Shown piece by piece: positions 24,276-32,609 of a DNA stretch of 53,267 nt. The stretch lies in the NCBI RefSeq assembly GCF_000829465.1, contig NZ_JXAL01000002.1:1-53267 (forward strand). The letters are read 5' to 3'. The stretch's first letter is position 1, and every line of letters starts with the position of its first letter. A program made the position numbers and the translations under genes. The notes under the pieces are model-generated. The model had not been told where the DNA came from, made no database searches, and worked only from the letters and a program-made list of their open reading frames with translations. The DNA comes from Cohnella kolymensis (GTDB lineage: Bacteria > Bacillota > Bacilli > Paenibacillales > Paenibacillaceae).

Positions 24276-25727
24276 CTGAGCGAACAGCGTACGCAAGCGG
24301 ATAGACAGCTGGTTAGGGGCCTGAAGGCCCGGCATATGACGATGATTGCAATCGGGGGATCCATCGGAACCGGATTGTTCCTCGCCAGCGGGGGAGCGAT
24401 CTCTTCGGCCGGCCCGGGCGGCGCGCTGCTCGCTTATGCGGCAATCGGATTCATGGTTTATTTTCTCATGACCAGCTTGGGCGAGATGGCCGCGTACATG
24501 CCCGTGACCGGATCGTTCAGTACGTATGCAGCGAGATTCGTCGACCCCGCATTTGGCTTCGCGCTGGGATGGAATTATTGGTTCAACTGGGCGATTACCA
24601 TAGCCGCAGAAATAGCTGCCGCAAGTATCATCGTCAAATACTGGCTGCCGGATGTATCCACCTTGGCGTGCAGCGCTGTGTTTCTTGCCATTATGGCAGG
24701 AATCAACTACTTATCCGTACGGGCTTATGGGGAATCGGAATACTGGTTCTCTTTGATCAAAGTCGTGACCGTTGTGATTTTTATAGTGGTCGGCGTGCTC
24801 ATGATTCTGGGAATCATGGGTGGGAAAGCAGTCGGCTTTCACCATTTCACTGAAGGGGCGGCGCCGATCCGGGGAGGGTTCTTAGCCGTGTTCGGCGTGT
24901 TCATGGCTGCGGGATTTTCGTTCCAGGGCACGGAGCTGATCGGCGTTGCGGCGGGGGAAAGCGAGGAACCTGAGAAAAATGTGCCGAAGGCGATCAAGCA
25001 GATTTTTTGGCGGATACTTATTTTTTACATTTTGTCTATCTTGATCATCGGTATGCTGATTTCTTACCGGGATCCGCTTCTGCTTCAATCCGGAATTGAA
25101 AATATCGCGGTGAGCCCCTTCACGGTCGTATTCGAACGGGCAGGCTTCGCATTCGCAGCTTCAGTGATGAACGCCATTATTCTGACTTCCGTATTGTCCG
25201 CAGGGAACTCGGGCATGTACGCTTCAACCCGCATGCTCTGGGTACTCGCGCGAGAGGGGAAAGCACCGTCATGGTTAAAGTTTATTAACAAACGAGGCAT
25301 CCCGACAGCTGCCCTGGCCGTAACGGCGGCGATCGGAATGCTCGCTTTTCTGGCTTCCTTGTTCGGTCAAGGCGTTGTTTACGTATGGCTGCTTAACGCT
25401 TCCGGAATGAGCGGATTCTTGGCATGGCTCGGCATTGCCATCAGCCACTACCGGTTCCGCAAAGCATTCATTGCGCAAGGTCATCGTTTGGATGAGCTGC
25501 CATACCGGGCGCGATGGTTCCCTTTCGGACCGCTTGTTGCCTTCGTGATTTGTTCTCTGGTTATGCTCGGACAGGGCTATGCGCAATTTCTCAGCGGGCA
25601 GATCCAATGGGCGGGTGTGGCCGCCACTTACATCGGATTGCCGTTGTTCTTGATACTGTATTTAGGTTACAAGTTGAAATATCGTACCCGGATCGTCCCG
25701 CTCAAGGATTGCCGTTTCAAGGATTAA
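24276..25727 (+). CDS. amino acid permease (APC superfamily), probable CTG start
   Basis: A 12-helix transporter of the AAT group that imports amino acids by proton symport. The family hallmark RGLKARHMTMIAIGGSIGTGL includes residues encoded upstream of the first ATG (24336), so translation must begin earlier. In frame, CTG 24276 lies six bases after AAGGGGGAA and yields a 483-residue protein beginning SEQRTQADRQLVRGLK; no ATG, GTG or TTG lies between. Other conserved segments include GWNYWFNWAITIAAEIAA, FQGTELIGVAAGESE and NSGMYASTRMLW. The substrate (for example arginine, GABA or proline) cannot be fixed. The next gene, convergent, is a gamma-glutamyltransferase, which could supply amino acids. 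Confidence 0.88.
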   Translation: MSEQRTQADRQLVRGLKARHMTMIAIGGSIGTGLFLASGGAISSAGPGGALLAYAAIGFMVYFLMTSLGEMAAYMPVTGSFSTYAARFVDPAFGFALGWNYWFNWAITIAAEIAAASIIVKYWLPDVSTLACSAVFLAIMAGINYLSVRAYGESEYWFSLIKVVTVVIFIVVGVLMILGIMGGKAVGFHHFTEGAAPIRGGFLAVFGVFMAAGFSFQGTELIGVAAGESEEPEKNVPKAIKQIFWRILIFYILSILIIGMLISYRDPLLLQSGIENIAVSPFTVVFERAGFAFAASVMNAIILTSVLSAGNSGMYASTRMLWVLAREGKAPSWLKFINKRGIPTAALAVTAAIGMLAFLASLFGQGVVYVWLLNASGMSGFLAWLGIAISHYRFRKAFIAQGHRLDELPYRARWFPFGPLVAFVICSLVMLGQGYAQFLSGQIQWAGVAATYIGLPLFLILYLGYKLKYRTRIVPLKDCRFKD

Positions 25728-25789
25728 AGCAACTGAGTTCCGCTATTTTTTGATTTTTTCGGACCTGGTTGGCGGAAGGCTTTAAGTTT

Positions 25790-27394
25790 CTACCACACTG
25801 CAATCGTACCATCCGTGCGGAAGTCCGTGCCTCCGACTAACATACCATTGTCCGCTCGCAGAATGATTTGACCGTTACCGAAAGATCGCGTATCCAGAGC
25901 TCTTCTCATGTCATGTCCTTTACGAGCAAGGCTGTGAGCGATGTGATCCGGGAAGCGGGGCTCGATCTCAACGGTTTTGCCCTTGATCCACTGCCATCGC
26001 GGGGCATCTAGCGCAGCTTGTGGATTGAGATGGAAGTCGAGCATGTTCATCACCACCTGAACATGACCTTGCGGCTGCATAAAACCGCCCATGACGCCGA
26101 ACGGGCCTACCGCCTTTCCTTCCTTCGTCATGAATCCCGGAATAATCGTATGGTAGGTTTGCTTCCCGCCCTCCAGACGATTGTTATGATCAGGGCTCAG
26201 TGAGAAGGAATGGCCTCTGTTCTGCAACGAAATACCGGTGTCCGGGATGACGATTCCCGATCCGAAACCCATGTAATTGCTTTGAATGAAGGATACCATA
26301 TTGCCTTCCCCATCCGCTGCCGCAAGATAGACGGTCCCGCTTCTCCCGGGCTCTCCCGCAAGCGGCTCAAGCGCCTTCTCCCCAATCAGCGCGCGTCTTT
26401 GCTGCGCATATGCTACGGATAACAACTCCTCTATGGAGACACTCATTTTATCCATTTGAGTTATGTACTTTAATCCGTCCGAAAAAGCCAGTTTCATCGC
26501 TTCAATTTGCTTATGGAAGCTGTCAACCGTATCTCTGGCAGGGAAATCATAGCCTTTCAAAATGTTAAGAGCGAGCAAAGAAACTAATCCTTGGCCGTTA
26601 GGCGGAATTTCCCAAATATCGTATCCTCTATAGCGCACATTAATGGGAGCGACCCACTTGGGAGAATAGGCGGCCAGATCTTCTTTTCGGAGAAAACCGC
26701 CATGCGCTCGGGAGAAGGCATCCATTTTGTCGGCCAATTCTCCGTGGTAGAACGATTCGGCTTTCGTCTCCGCAATACTTCTGAGCGTGCGCGCATGGCC
26801 GGGCGATCTCCAGAGCTCCCCGATTTCCGGAGCTCTTCCATTCGGCGCAAATGTCGTGAACCAATGTTCAAACTCTGCGCCGCCTGCTTTCTTATAATTT
26901 CTAAAGGCAATTTTCCAGGAAACGCTCAGCGTGGGCGATACCGGGTAACCATTTTCTGCGTAATAGATTGCCGGTTTAAGTACGTCCGTTAACGGCAGTC
27001 TGCCGAACCGTTCGGATAAAGCCGCCCAGGCTGACGGAGCGCCGGGTACGGTTACGGGAATCAAGCCATAGCTTGGCATTTGCTCATAACCGGCCTGTTT
27101 CACTGCGTCAATAGAGATACTCTGAGGGGAGGGGCCGCTCGCATTCAGGCCGTGCAGCTGCCCATCGGTCCAGACGATTGCGAATGCGTCTCCGCCGATT
27201 CCGTTGGAAGTCGGTTCCACGACCGTTAGGCAAGCGGCTGTCGCAATGGCTGCATCGATCGCGTTGCCGCCCGCTTTCAGAATATCCAGCCCCGCTTGTG
27301 CAGCGAGCGGCTGCGACGCCGCCACCATGCCGTTTTTGGCGTAGGAAACCGTGCGTTGAGAGGAATAGGGATAGGATAATGCATCGAAGTTCAT
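25790..27394 (-). CDS. gamma-glutamyltransferase family protein (YwrD-like)
   Basis: A 534-residue Ntn hydrolase proenzyme. The large-subunit start SQPLAAQAGLDILKAGGNAI and PTSNGIGGDAFAIV are typical. The autocleavage Thr lies in SGTVYLAAADGEGNMVSFIQ near residue 350; GSGIVIPDTGISLQNRG and the lysine-poor PFGVMGGFMQPQGH follow. No signal peptide is seen, so like YwrD it is probably intracellular and lacks the typical secreted GGT role in glutathione or polyglutamate breakdown. ATG 27394 is preferred over 27418 because GGGAGG ends eight bases before it. Function: transfer or hydrolysis of gamma-glutamyl groups. Confidence 0.9.
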   Translation of the reverse strand: MNFDALSYPYSSQRTVSYAKNGMVAASQPLAAQAGLDILKAGGNAIDAAIATAACLTVVEPTSNGIGGDAFAIVWTDGQLHGLNASGPSPQSISIDAVKQAGYEQMPSYGLIPVTVPGAPSAWAALSERFGRLPLTDVLKPAIYYAENGYPVSPTLSVSWKIAFRNYKKAGGAEFEHWFTTFAPNGRAPEIGELWRSPGHARTLRSIAETKAESFYHGELADKMDAFSRAHGGFLRKEDLAAYSPKWVAPINVRYRGYDIWEIPPNGQGLVSLLALNILKGYDFPARDTVDSFHKQIEAMKLAFSDGLKYITQMDKMSVSIEELLSVAYAQQRRALIGEKALEPLAGEPGRSGTVYLAAADGEGNMVSFIQSNYMGFGSGIVIPDTGISLQNRGHSFSLSPDHNNRLEGGKQTYHTIIPGFMTKEGKAVGPFGVMGGFMQPQGHVQVVMNMLDFHLNPQAALDAPRWQWIKGKTVEIEPRFPDHIAHSLARKGHDMRRALDTRSFGNGQIILRADNGMLVGGTDFRTDGTIAVW

Positions 27395-27447
27395 CAAATT
27401 TACCTCCCGCAGTATCAATCTAATTGATTGGATTATAATTCATTTTT

Positions 27448-27471
27448 CACACCCGAATGCGGGTTTTTTTG
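27448..27471 (+). terminator. isolated hairpin with T run
   Basis: ACCCG-AATG-CGGGT followed by seven T. It lies between divergent genes, so it has no obvious gene to end; it may stop antisense or readthrough transcription before the ABC exporter genes. Confidence 0.55.
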
Positions 27472-27543
27472 TTGTGTTCGCATAGACGCGAGTAGGATGA
27501 AACTGTAAAATCTATGCTGTGCCAAAATGGAAAGAGGAAAGTG

Positions 27544-29310
27544 GTGAGCCCTTTGTCATTTGTGACCCGGCTGCTTTGGTTTTTTAAATGGAGATGGCGT
27601 TACTATGTTCTTGCAATCGGCTTCATGACGGGTGTCAGTCTGCTCAATCTCATCCCTCCCAAAATGATAGGAAACACGATCGACCATATAAAAAATGGAG
27701 ACTTGACCTCCTCCGGGTTGAGTGCGACCATTCTATGGCTTGTATGCTTATCGCTGCTTTTGTATGTGATGACCTATTTTTGGATTACGACTTTGTTCGG
27801 GAACTCGGCGCTGCTCGAAAAACTTCTGAGAGGGCGATTTCTCGAGCATTTGACGAAAATGAAGCCTGCTTTTTTCCAGCGTAACAGCACGGGCCAGTTA
27901 ATGGCTTTGGCCACCAACGATGTATTGGCGATCGGCCAGACTTCCGGATACGGTGTAATGACACTGGTGAACACACTCGTAGGAGCGTCTGTGGTCATCA
28001 TTACAATGATAACCTTCATCAGCTTCAAATTAATGCTTGCGGCTCTCATCCCGCTGCCTTTTCTCGCTCTGGTCATCAATAAGCTGGGCAAACAGATGAG
28101 GACACGCTTTCTTCAAGCGCAGGCCGCCTTTGGGACCATGAATGACCATGCGTTGGAATCCATTTCCGGCATTCGTGTCATTCGTTCCTATGTGCAGGAA
28201 GATAACGATTTGTCCGCGTTCGACAAAGTGACCTCAGACGTCCGGAATAAAAATAAACGCGTGTCCTTGATTAACGCGCTCTTTCATCCGGTCATTTCGC
28301 TGATCGTCGGAATGAGCTATTCCATCGGTATAGGCTATGGGACATATCTCGTTTTTCAAGATGAGATCACGCTGGGACAGCTGATTACGTTCAACATATA
28401 TCTCGGAATGTTGATCTGGCCTATGATCGCGTTCGGCGAGTTCATTAATGTGCTGCAGCGGGGCAGCGCTTCGGCTGACCGTCTGGAGACGACGCTGGCT
28501 GAAAAGGCGGATGTGGAGGACGTGGAAGCGCCGGTCCCGATCGAAGTGCCGGAAAGCATCGAGATGAAACGCTTATCTTTTACTTATCCAAATTCGGGCT
28601 ATCCGAGCCTTGATCACATTTCCTTCCGCTTGGAGCGGGGAGAAACACTCGGCATTGTAGGCAAAACGGGCAGCGGTAAGAGTACGCTGCTGAAGCAATT
28701 GCTGCGTCAATATCCGGTTGAGCCGGAAAAGCTGTTCATTTCCGAAATCCCTGCAGAGAGGATTGCCTTGGATCAAATCAAAGGCTGGGTCGCCTATGTG
28801 CCTCAGGAGCACTTGCTGCTCTCGAAATCGATTCGCGACAACATCGCATTAGGCAAGCCGGATGCTTCGGCCGATGAGATTGACAGAGCGGTGGAGATGG
28901 CTTCTTTTACGCAAGATATATCCCAAATGCCTGAGGGGCTCGGCACCATTGTCGGTGAGAACGGCGTCATGTTGTCGGGAGGGCAGAAGCAGCGTCTGGC
29001 GATCGCAAGGGCTCTTCTGATCGATTCCGAGATTTTGCTGCTGGACGATGCGTTGTCTGCGGTGGACGCACGCACCGAGAGCCGAATTCTTCATAACATC
29101 CGCATAGAACGCGCAGGTAAAACGACACTGATCACGACGCATCGTCTATCTGCCGTCAGCCATGCCAACTGGATCCTGGTCCTGGACGAAGGACGGATCA
29201 TCGAGGAAGGCACCCATGACCAGTTAATCCTGTTCGGCGGATGGTACAAGGACCAGTGGGAGCGCCAGCAGATGGAAGCCAGCCTGGAAGAAGAAACGGG
29301 AGGTATGTGA
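27544..29310 (+). CDS. heterodimeric ABC exporter, degenerate subunit (BmrC/YheI-like)
   Basis: A 588-residue half-transporter. Six membrane helices occupy residues 10-300; the nucleotide-binding domain has Walker A GKTGSGKSTLLKQ near residue 370, signature LSGGQKQRLAIARA and Walker B LLLDDALSAVDART. The residue after Walker B, normally catalytic Glu, is Asp, the hallmark of the inactive site in BmrC-type heterodimers. GTG 27544 (or 27541) fits the GAGG site; the in-frame ATG at 27514 has poor context. The stop overlaps the partner gene by one base (TGATG). Likely function: efflux of drugs or lipophilic compounds. Confidence 0.9.
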   Translation: MSPLSFVTRLLWFFKWRWRYYVLAIGFMTGVSLLNLIPPKMIGNTIDHIKNGDLTSSGLSATILWLVCLSLLLYVMTYFWITTLFGNSALLEKLLRGRFLEHLTKMKPAFFQRNSTGQLMALATNDVLAIGQTSGYGVMTLVNTLVGASVVIITMITFISFKLMLAALIPLPFLALVINKLGKQMRTRFLQAQAAFGTMNDHALESISGIRVIRSYVQEDNDLSAFDKVTSDVRNKNKRVSLINALFHPVISLIVGMSYSIGIGYGTYLVFQDEITLGQLITFNIYLGMLIWPMIAFGEFINVLQRGSASADRLETTLAEKADVEDVEAPVPIEVPESIEMKRLSFTYPNSGYPSLDHISFRLERGETLGIVGKTGSGKSTLLKQLLRQYPVEPEKLFISEIPAERIALDQIKGWVAYVPQEHLLLSKSIRDNIALGKPDASADEIDRAVEMASFTQDISQMPEGLGTIVGENGVMLSGGQKQRLAIARALLIDSEILLLDDALSAVDARTESRILHNIRIERAGKTTLITTHRLSAVSHANWILVLDEGRIIEEGTHDQLILFGGWYKDQWERQQMEASLEEETGGM

Positions 29311-31087
29311 TGCCGAATCAATCTACGGCGAGAAGACTTCTCGCTTATGCCCTTGTCTATAAATACCGGATTATCGGCGCGCTGCTCATTCTTTGCTGTG
29401 CGGTCGTCGCGGAGCTTGGCGGTCCGTTCATTATCAAGACGATCATCGATAATCATCTTGATGCCGAGACGGGCGAACTTGCGCCGGTGCTCGCGTTGTT
29501 AGGCTTGTATCTCGGGCTGCTGCTCATTGCTAGCGTCGCTAATTTTACACAATCGTACATTTTGCAATCTACGGCGTTACAGATCATCAAAAACATGCGT
29601 ATGGATCTCATGCGGCACATTAACCGTATTCCGCTGCGGTATTTCGATAACACGCCGATCGGTCAGGTCGTATCGCGAATCGCTAACGATACGGAGGCGG
29701 TTCGCGACCTGTTCATGAGTTTTATGGCCACATTCGTCGTGAGCATCGTCCAGTTGACAGGCATCTACACGGCACTTTTTATTCTGGATGTGCGGCTGGC
29801 CTTGCTCTGCTTGCTACTGCCGCCTCTGTTCGCGTTGATTATGCGGATCCATTTGAAATACTCCAAGGTATACATCTCCATCATGCGCGCCCGCCTGAGC
29901 GACATGAACGCTATGCTTAACGAGTCGATCATCGTCATGCCGGTTATTCAGGCATTCCGCCGGGAGAAGCGGACGCGGGACGAATTTGAGCAGCTGAATG
30001 AAGATCGCTATGCGAATCAACTCAAGCAGTTCAGGGTTTTCTCGTTGTCTTCCCGGAATATCGTGAGCACAGTAGGCGGCTTGGTTACCGCTATGGTGAT
30101 CTGGTATTTCGGCAGGGAGTCGCTGTCTACGGCGATCGCTTACGGTGTTTTCTATGCTTTTATCGACTACTTAGGCCGCATTTTCCATCCCATTATCGGC
30201 ATCTTCGACCAACTGACAAATGCGCAGAGAGCGTTCGTATCCGCTGAGAAGGTGTTTGCCATCATGGATATGGACGGCTTGGACGTTGCGCAAACCGACC
30301 GTGTCAGCCGTCCGGAAGGTGAAGTCAAATTCGACAACGTCACATTTGCCTATAAAGCCGAAGACAATGTTCTGAAAGGCATCTCGTTCGAGGCGCGTAA
30401 AGGGGAGACCGTTGCGCTGGTCGGGCATACAGGCTCCGGGAAGAGCTCCATTATGAACCTGCTGCTCGGCTTCTATGAACCGGGTGGCGGGAAAATAACG
30501 ATTGATGGCCGCGACATCTCAACATTGTCCAAGCAAGCGCTTCGGAAGCACATGGGCATTGTGCTGCAGGATCCGTATCTGTTCGCCGGCGATATCAAAT
30601 TTAATGTGAGCCTGTATAATCGGGACATTTCAATGGAACAGGTGAAAAGGCGTTGAGGGACGTAGGAGCGGCACCGTTTGTGGAGCAGCTCCCGAATGGT
30701 TATGATGAACCGGTTGTGGAGAGGGGCAGCACGTTGTCATCCGGGCAGCGGCAGCTCATTTCCTTTGCCAGAGCGCTCGCTTTCGACCCGTCTATCTTGA
30801 TATTGGATGAAGCGACGGCAAGTATAGACAGCGAGACGGAAGGGCTTATTCAGCGAGCGTTAAAAGTAGTCAGCGAAGGGCGAACGACATTGGTCATCGC
30901 ACATAGATTATCAACGATTCGCGACGCCGATCAGATTCTGGTGCTGCATCGCGGCGAGATCGTGGAGCGGGGCAATCACGAGACGCTGATGGCTTTGGGC
31001 GGCCGCTATTTCAAAATGTATCAACTGCAAAAAGGGGAAAGAGCACCGGCCCATCCTGCCCCGGTATTAGGAAGTAATACTTTGTAA
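29310..31087 (+). pseudogene. heterodimeric ABC exporter, active subunit (BmrD/YheH-like), frameshifted
   Basis: Two frames (29310-30656 and 30653-31087) make up one half-transporter of about 592 residues. The first has six membrane helices and Walker A GHTGSGKSSIMN; the second has signature LSSGQRQLISFARA and Walker B LILDEATASIDSE with the catalytic Glu that complements the Asp of its partner. The break is at AAAA 30645-30648, where one A is missing: adding it gives VKKALRDVGAAPF. Nothing else is damaged. ATG 29310 has GGGAGG upstream. With the partner it would form a multidrug-type exporter like BmrCD; if the indel is real the pair is inactive. Confidence 0.88.
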
Positions 31088-31160
31088 CTAAAACTTGAAT
31101 ATTAAGCGTATGGTTGATTTGGAAACGATGGCTGCCGGAAAAGGTGGAAAGGGTGTAATC

Positions 31161-31451
31161 ATGCTGACGATTACGAATTACAGTGCGGAGCTGGTGAAAG
31201 ACCCGTTCGGGATTTTATCCGGCAAGCGGTACGAGTTTTTGCTGGATCTCGAAATCCCGGAGGAAGATGAGCTATACTCCGAAAATGGAATATATGCGAG
31301 GGTTATTTTCAGAGCGGATGAGAATCAGCAGGACATCGTGAGCTATGATTTCATCGAGAGATCGACGGACCGTGTTCTTGATTTCGATATGGAAACTGAA
31401 GAGGCCGCGGTGATCGCCGAGTTCTGCAGAGAACACTTGCCGGAATCATGA
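31161..31451 (+). CDS. DUF6509 family protein
   Basis: A 96-residue acidic cytosolic protein. The start MLTITNYSAELVKDPFGILS and the DELYSENGIYARVIF segment match what I recall of the DUF6509 group in Bacillales, whose function is not known. ATG 31161 is preferred over TTG 31095 because GGAAAGGGTG precedes it and the upstream residues look non-conserved. It lies 73 bases after the ABC exporter genes and is closed by a strong terminator, so it may share their transcript. Confidence 0.7.
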   Translation: MLTITNYSAELVKDPFGILSGKRYEFLLDLEIPEEDELYSENGIYARVIFRADENQQDIVSYDFIERSTDRVLDFDMETEEAAVIAEFCREHLPES

Positions 31452-31461
31452 CGCACACAAC

Positions 31462-31500
31462 AAAGGAATCCGCCTTGATTCAGGCGGATTCCTTTTTTTA
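31462..31500 (+). terminator. strong terminator
   Basis: AAAGGAATCCGCC and GGCGGATTCCTTT form a 13-bp stem followed by T7. Confidence 0.92.
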
Positions 31501-31504
31501 AGCA

Positions 31505-31744
31505 CTAACGTTGCGGCAGATTGGTCATCGCGTTCATCTCGCTGCGGATGAATGCAATGAACCGTTTGGCTTCCTCTTCCGTGAGTTCTCTTCCGTCAAG
31601 GGTTAATTTGAAGGCATCCAGAGCGGAGCTGTCCGAATGCGTCAAATGATCGATGAACGCCTGAACTTTCTCATCCGGAATCATGGTGGAGCTTTGAGAA
31701 AAGCTTGTGCGGTAAAATCCTGGACTTTTTTGATGCATGTTCAT
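31505..31744 (-). CDS. stand-alone homologue of the XRE regulator C-terminal domain
   Basis: A 79-residue protein with no DNA-binding domain. Residues 26-69 (KVQAFIDHL to FIAFIRSEM) align without gaps to the C-terminal domain of the XRE regulator encoded at 32610-32981, with 24 of 44 identities by eye, including DGR.L.EEEAK and FIAF.R. The first 25 residues are unrelated and polar. AAAGGGGGG lies about six bases before the ATG. By analogy with SinI, which is a free copy of the SinR dimerisation segment, it could heterodimerise with the XRE protein and block it. A TTGAC-TGCG-GTCAA palindrome (31771-31784) lies in its leader and a GATCCA-AAA-TGTATC site further upstream. Confidence 0.7.
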   Translation of the reverse strand: MNMHQKSPGFYRTSFSQSSTMIPDEKVQAFIDHLTHSDSSALDAFKLTLDGRELTEEEAKRFIAFIRSEMNAMTNLPQR

Positions 31745-31770
31745 TATCTTCCCCCCTTTGCCTCCATAGG

Positions 31771-31784
31771 TTGACTGCGGTCAA
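31771..31784. promoter_or_regulatory. palindrome in the leader of the stand-alone domain gene
   Basis: TTGAC-TGCG-GTCAA, perfect 5-bp arms, about 30 bases before the start codon at 31744. Function unknown. Confidence 0.35.
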
Positions 31785-31846
31785 AGTCCCTCTACTATAC
31801 AATTCGCTGATGAGCGGGAGTTTAAGACCGTCACAACAGAAAAAAT

Positions 31847-31861
31847 GATCCAAAATGTATC
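31847..31861. promoter_or_regulatory. third, imperfect XRE operator-like site
   Basis: GATCCA-AAA-TGTATC differs at one base from the GATACA-N3-TGTATC palindrome found before sinI and the XRE gene. It lies between the stand-alone domain gene and sinR. Confidence 0.45.
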
Positions 31862-31888
31862 AAAAAGCTCCGGTACGGAGCTCTGATT
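31862..31888 (-). terminator. minus-strand terminator upstream of sinR
   Basis: Read on the minus strand, AGCTCCG-TAC-CGGAGCT is followed by five T. The nearest minus-strand gene reading toward it is sinI (or the XRE gene), which implies a transcript running antisense across the whole of sinR before stopping here. Confidence 0.5.
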
Positions 31889-31928
31889 TTCCACTAGGGG
31901 TTGCCTTAATTGCTCACGTATAAGAAAA

Positions 31929-31957
31929 TTGTTCGTTTTAATGAATTCTGCTATAAT
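31929..31957 (+). promoter_or_regulatory. sinR promoter
   Basis: TTGTTC (31929-31934), 17-base spacer, TATAAT (31952-31957). ATTGTTCGTT over the -35 element resembles the SinR binding consensus GTTCTYT known from B. subtilis, so SinR may act on its own gene. Confidence 0.65.
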
Positions 31958-32006
31958 AAAATCAACATTCTGAAGGTCATTACTTCATTCGAAAAGGAAG
32001 ATCCGG

Positions 32007-32333
32007 ATGATCGGTAAACGTGTACAGCAGCTAAGGAAACAACAAGGCATGTCGCTTACGGAATTGGCGGAGCGGGCCGGTGTTGCGAAGTCATATATCA
32101 GCAGTCTGGAGCGGGATATTCAGAAAAACCCGTCGATTCTGTTCTTAGAGAAGATCGCGGCAGTATTAAAGGTGCCGGTCGAACGGTTGATTGATCCTGA
32201 AACAACTGCGAAGGATGAACAGCTGGATCAGGAATGGTACGACATCGTCAAGGAAGCCATGGCTTCAGGCGTGGATAAGCAGCAATTCCGGGAATTCCTG
32301 GATTTCAACAAATGGAAAATGAACCGTCCCTAA
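32007..32333 (+). CDS. sinR: biofilm master repressor SinR
   Basis: A 108-residue regulator strongly resembling B. subtilis SinR over its whole length. The HTH domain (1-65) includes LTELAERAGVAKSYISSLER and NPSILFLEKIAAVLKVPVE; the C-terminal multimerisation segment LDQEWYDIVKEAMASGVDKQ is followed by FREFLDFNKWKMN, matching the SinR tetramerisation helices. In B. subtilis SinR represses matrix operons and is neutralised by SinI. Here sinI lies on the opposite strand with the stop codons overlapping by four bases, unlike the tandem sinIR of B. subtilis. AAGGAAGAT precedes the ATG. Confidence 0.93.
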   Translation: MIGKRVQQLRKQQGMSLTELAERAGVAKSYISSLERDIQKNPSILFLEKIAAVLKVPVERLIDPETTAKDEQLDQEWYDIVKEAMASGVDKQQFREFLDFNKWKMNRP

Positions 32334-32488
32334 CGTCGACTCGCCTCTTGGTCTGATCGGGGTTCGCCGGATTCTCTGAGAAAAGCGCGCACTTCTTCTA
32401 TACTAAGGCCCATATTACGAGCCGTAAGCATAAGATCGATCCACTCTAAATCCAATTCCTCGATGTCCATCGATTTCGTAACGCTCAC
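32330..32488 (-). CDS. sinI: SinR antagonist SinI
   Basis: A 52-residue protein starting at GTG 32488 with AGGGGGA six bases upstream. The segment LDLEWIDLMLTARNMGLSIE, then EVRAFLRES, is a SinI anti-repressor domain: it aligns with the SinR C-terminal helices (LD.EW.D, A, G, R.FL shared) and with B. subtilis SinI (LDQEWVELMVEA). It has no DNA-binding domain. It should bind SinR and release matrix genes from repression. The gene is convergent with sinR, sharing four bases at the 3' ends. Its promoter carries the palindrome that also precedes the XRE regulator gene, so XRE probably represses sinI. Confidence 0.85.
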   Translation of the reverse strand: MSVTKSMDIEELDLEWIDLMLTARNMGLSIEEVRAFLRESGEPRSDQEASRR

Positions 32489-32508
32489 AGAAAATCCCCC
32501 TGAATATT

Positions 32509-32554
32509 CGATACAATCTGTATCGTTATTATGTCATGATCTCGTACCGAAATC
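32509..32554 (-). promoter_or_regulatory. sinI promoter with XRE-type operator
   Basis: On the minus strand: TTGATT, 17-base spacer, CATAAT, then three bases later CGATACA-GAT-TGTATCG (32509-32525), a perfect 7-bp-arm palindrome over the transcription start. The same core precedes the XRE gene at 33016-33030. Confidence 0.7.
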
Positions 32555-32609
32555 AATGGGGTTTTGCTGCAAAATACACATTTATTGAACTTCAGCACTT
32601 AGGTATGAT

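Noticed and set aside
31074..31082. GTAATACTT, identical to the partition repeat unit
   Set aside because: A single copy within the end of an ABC exporter gene, without phased neighbours; likely chance.
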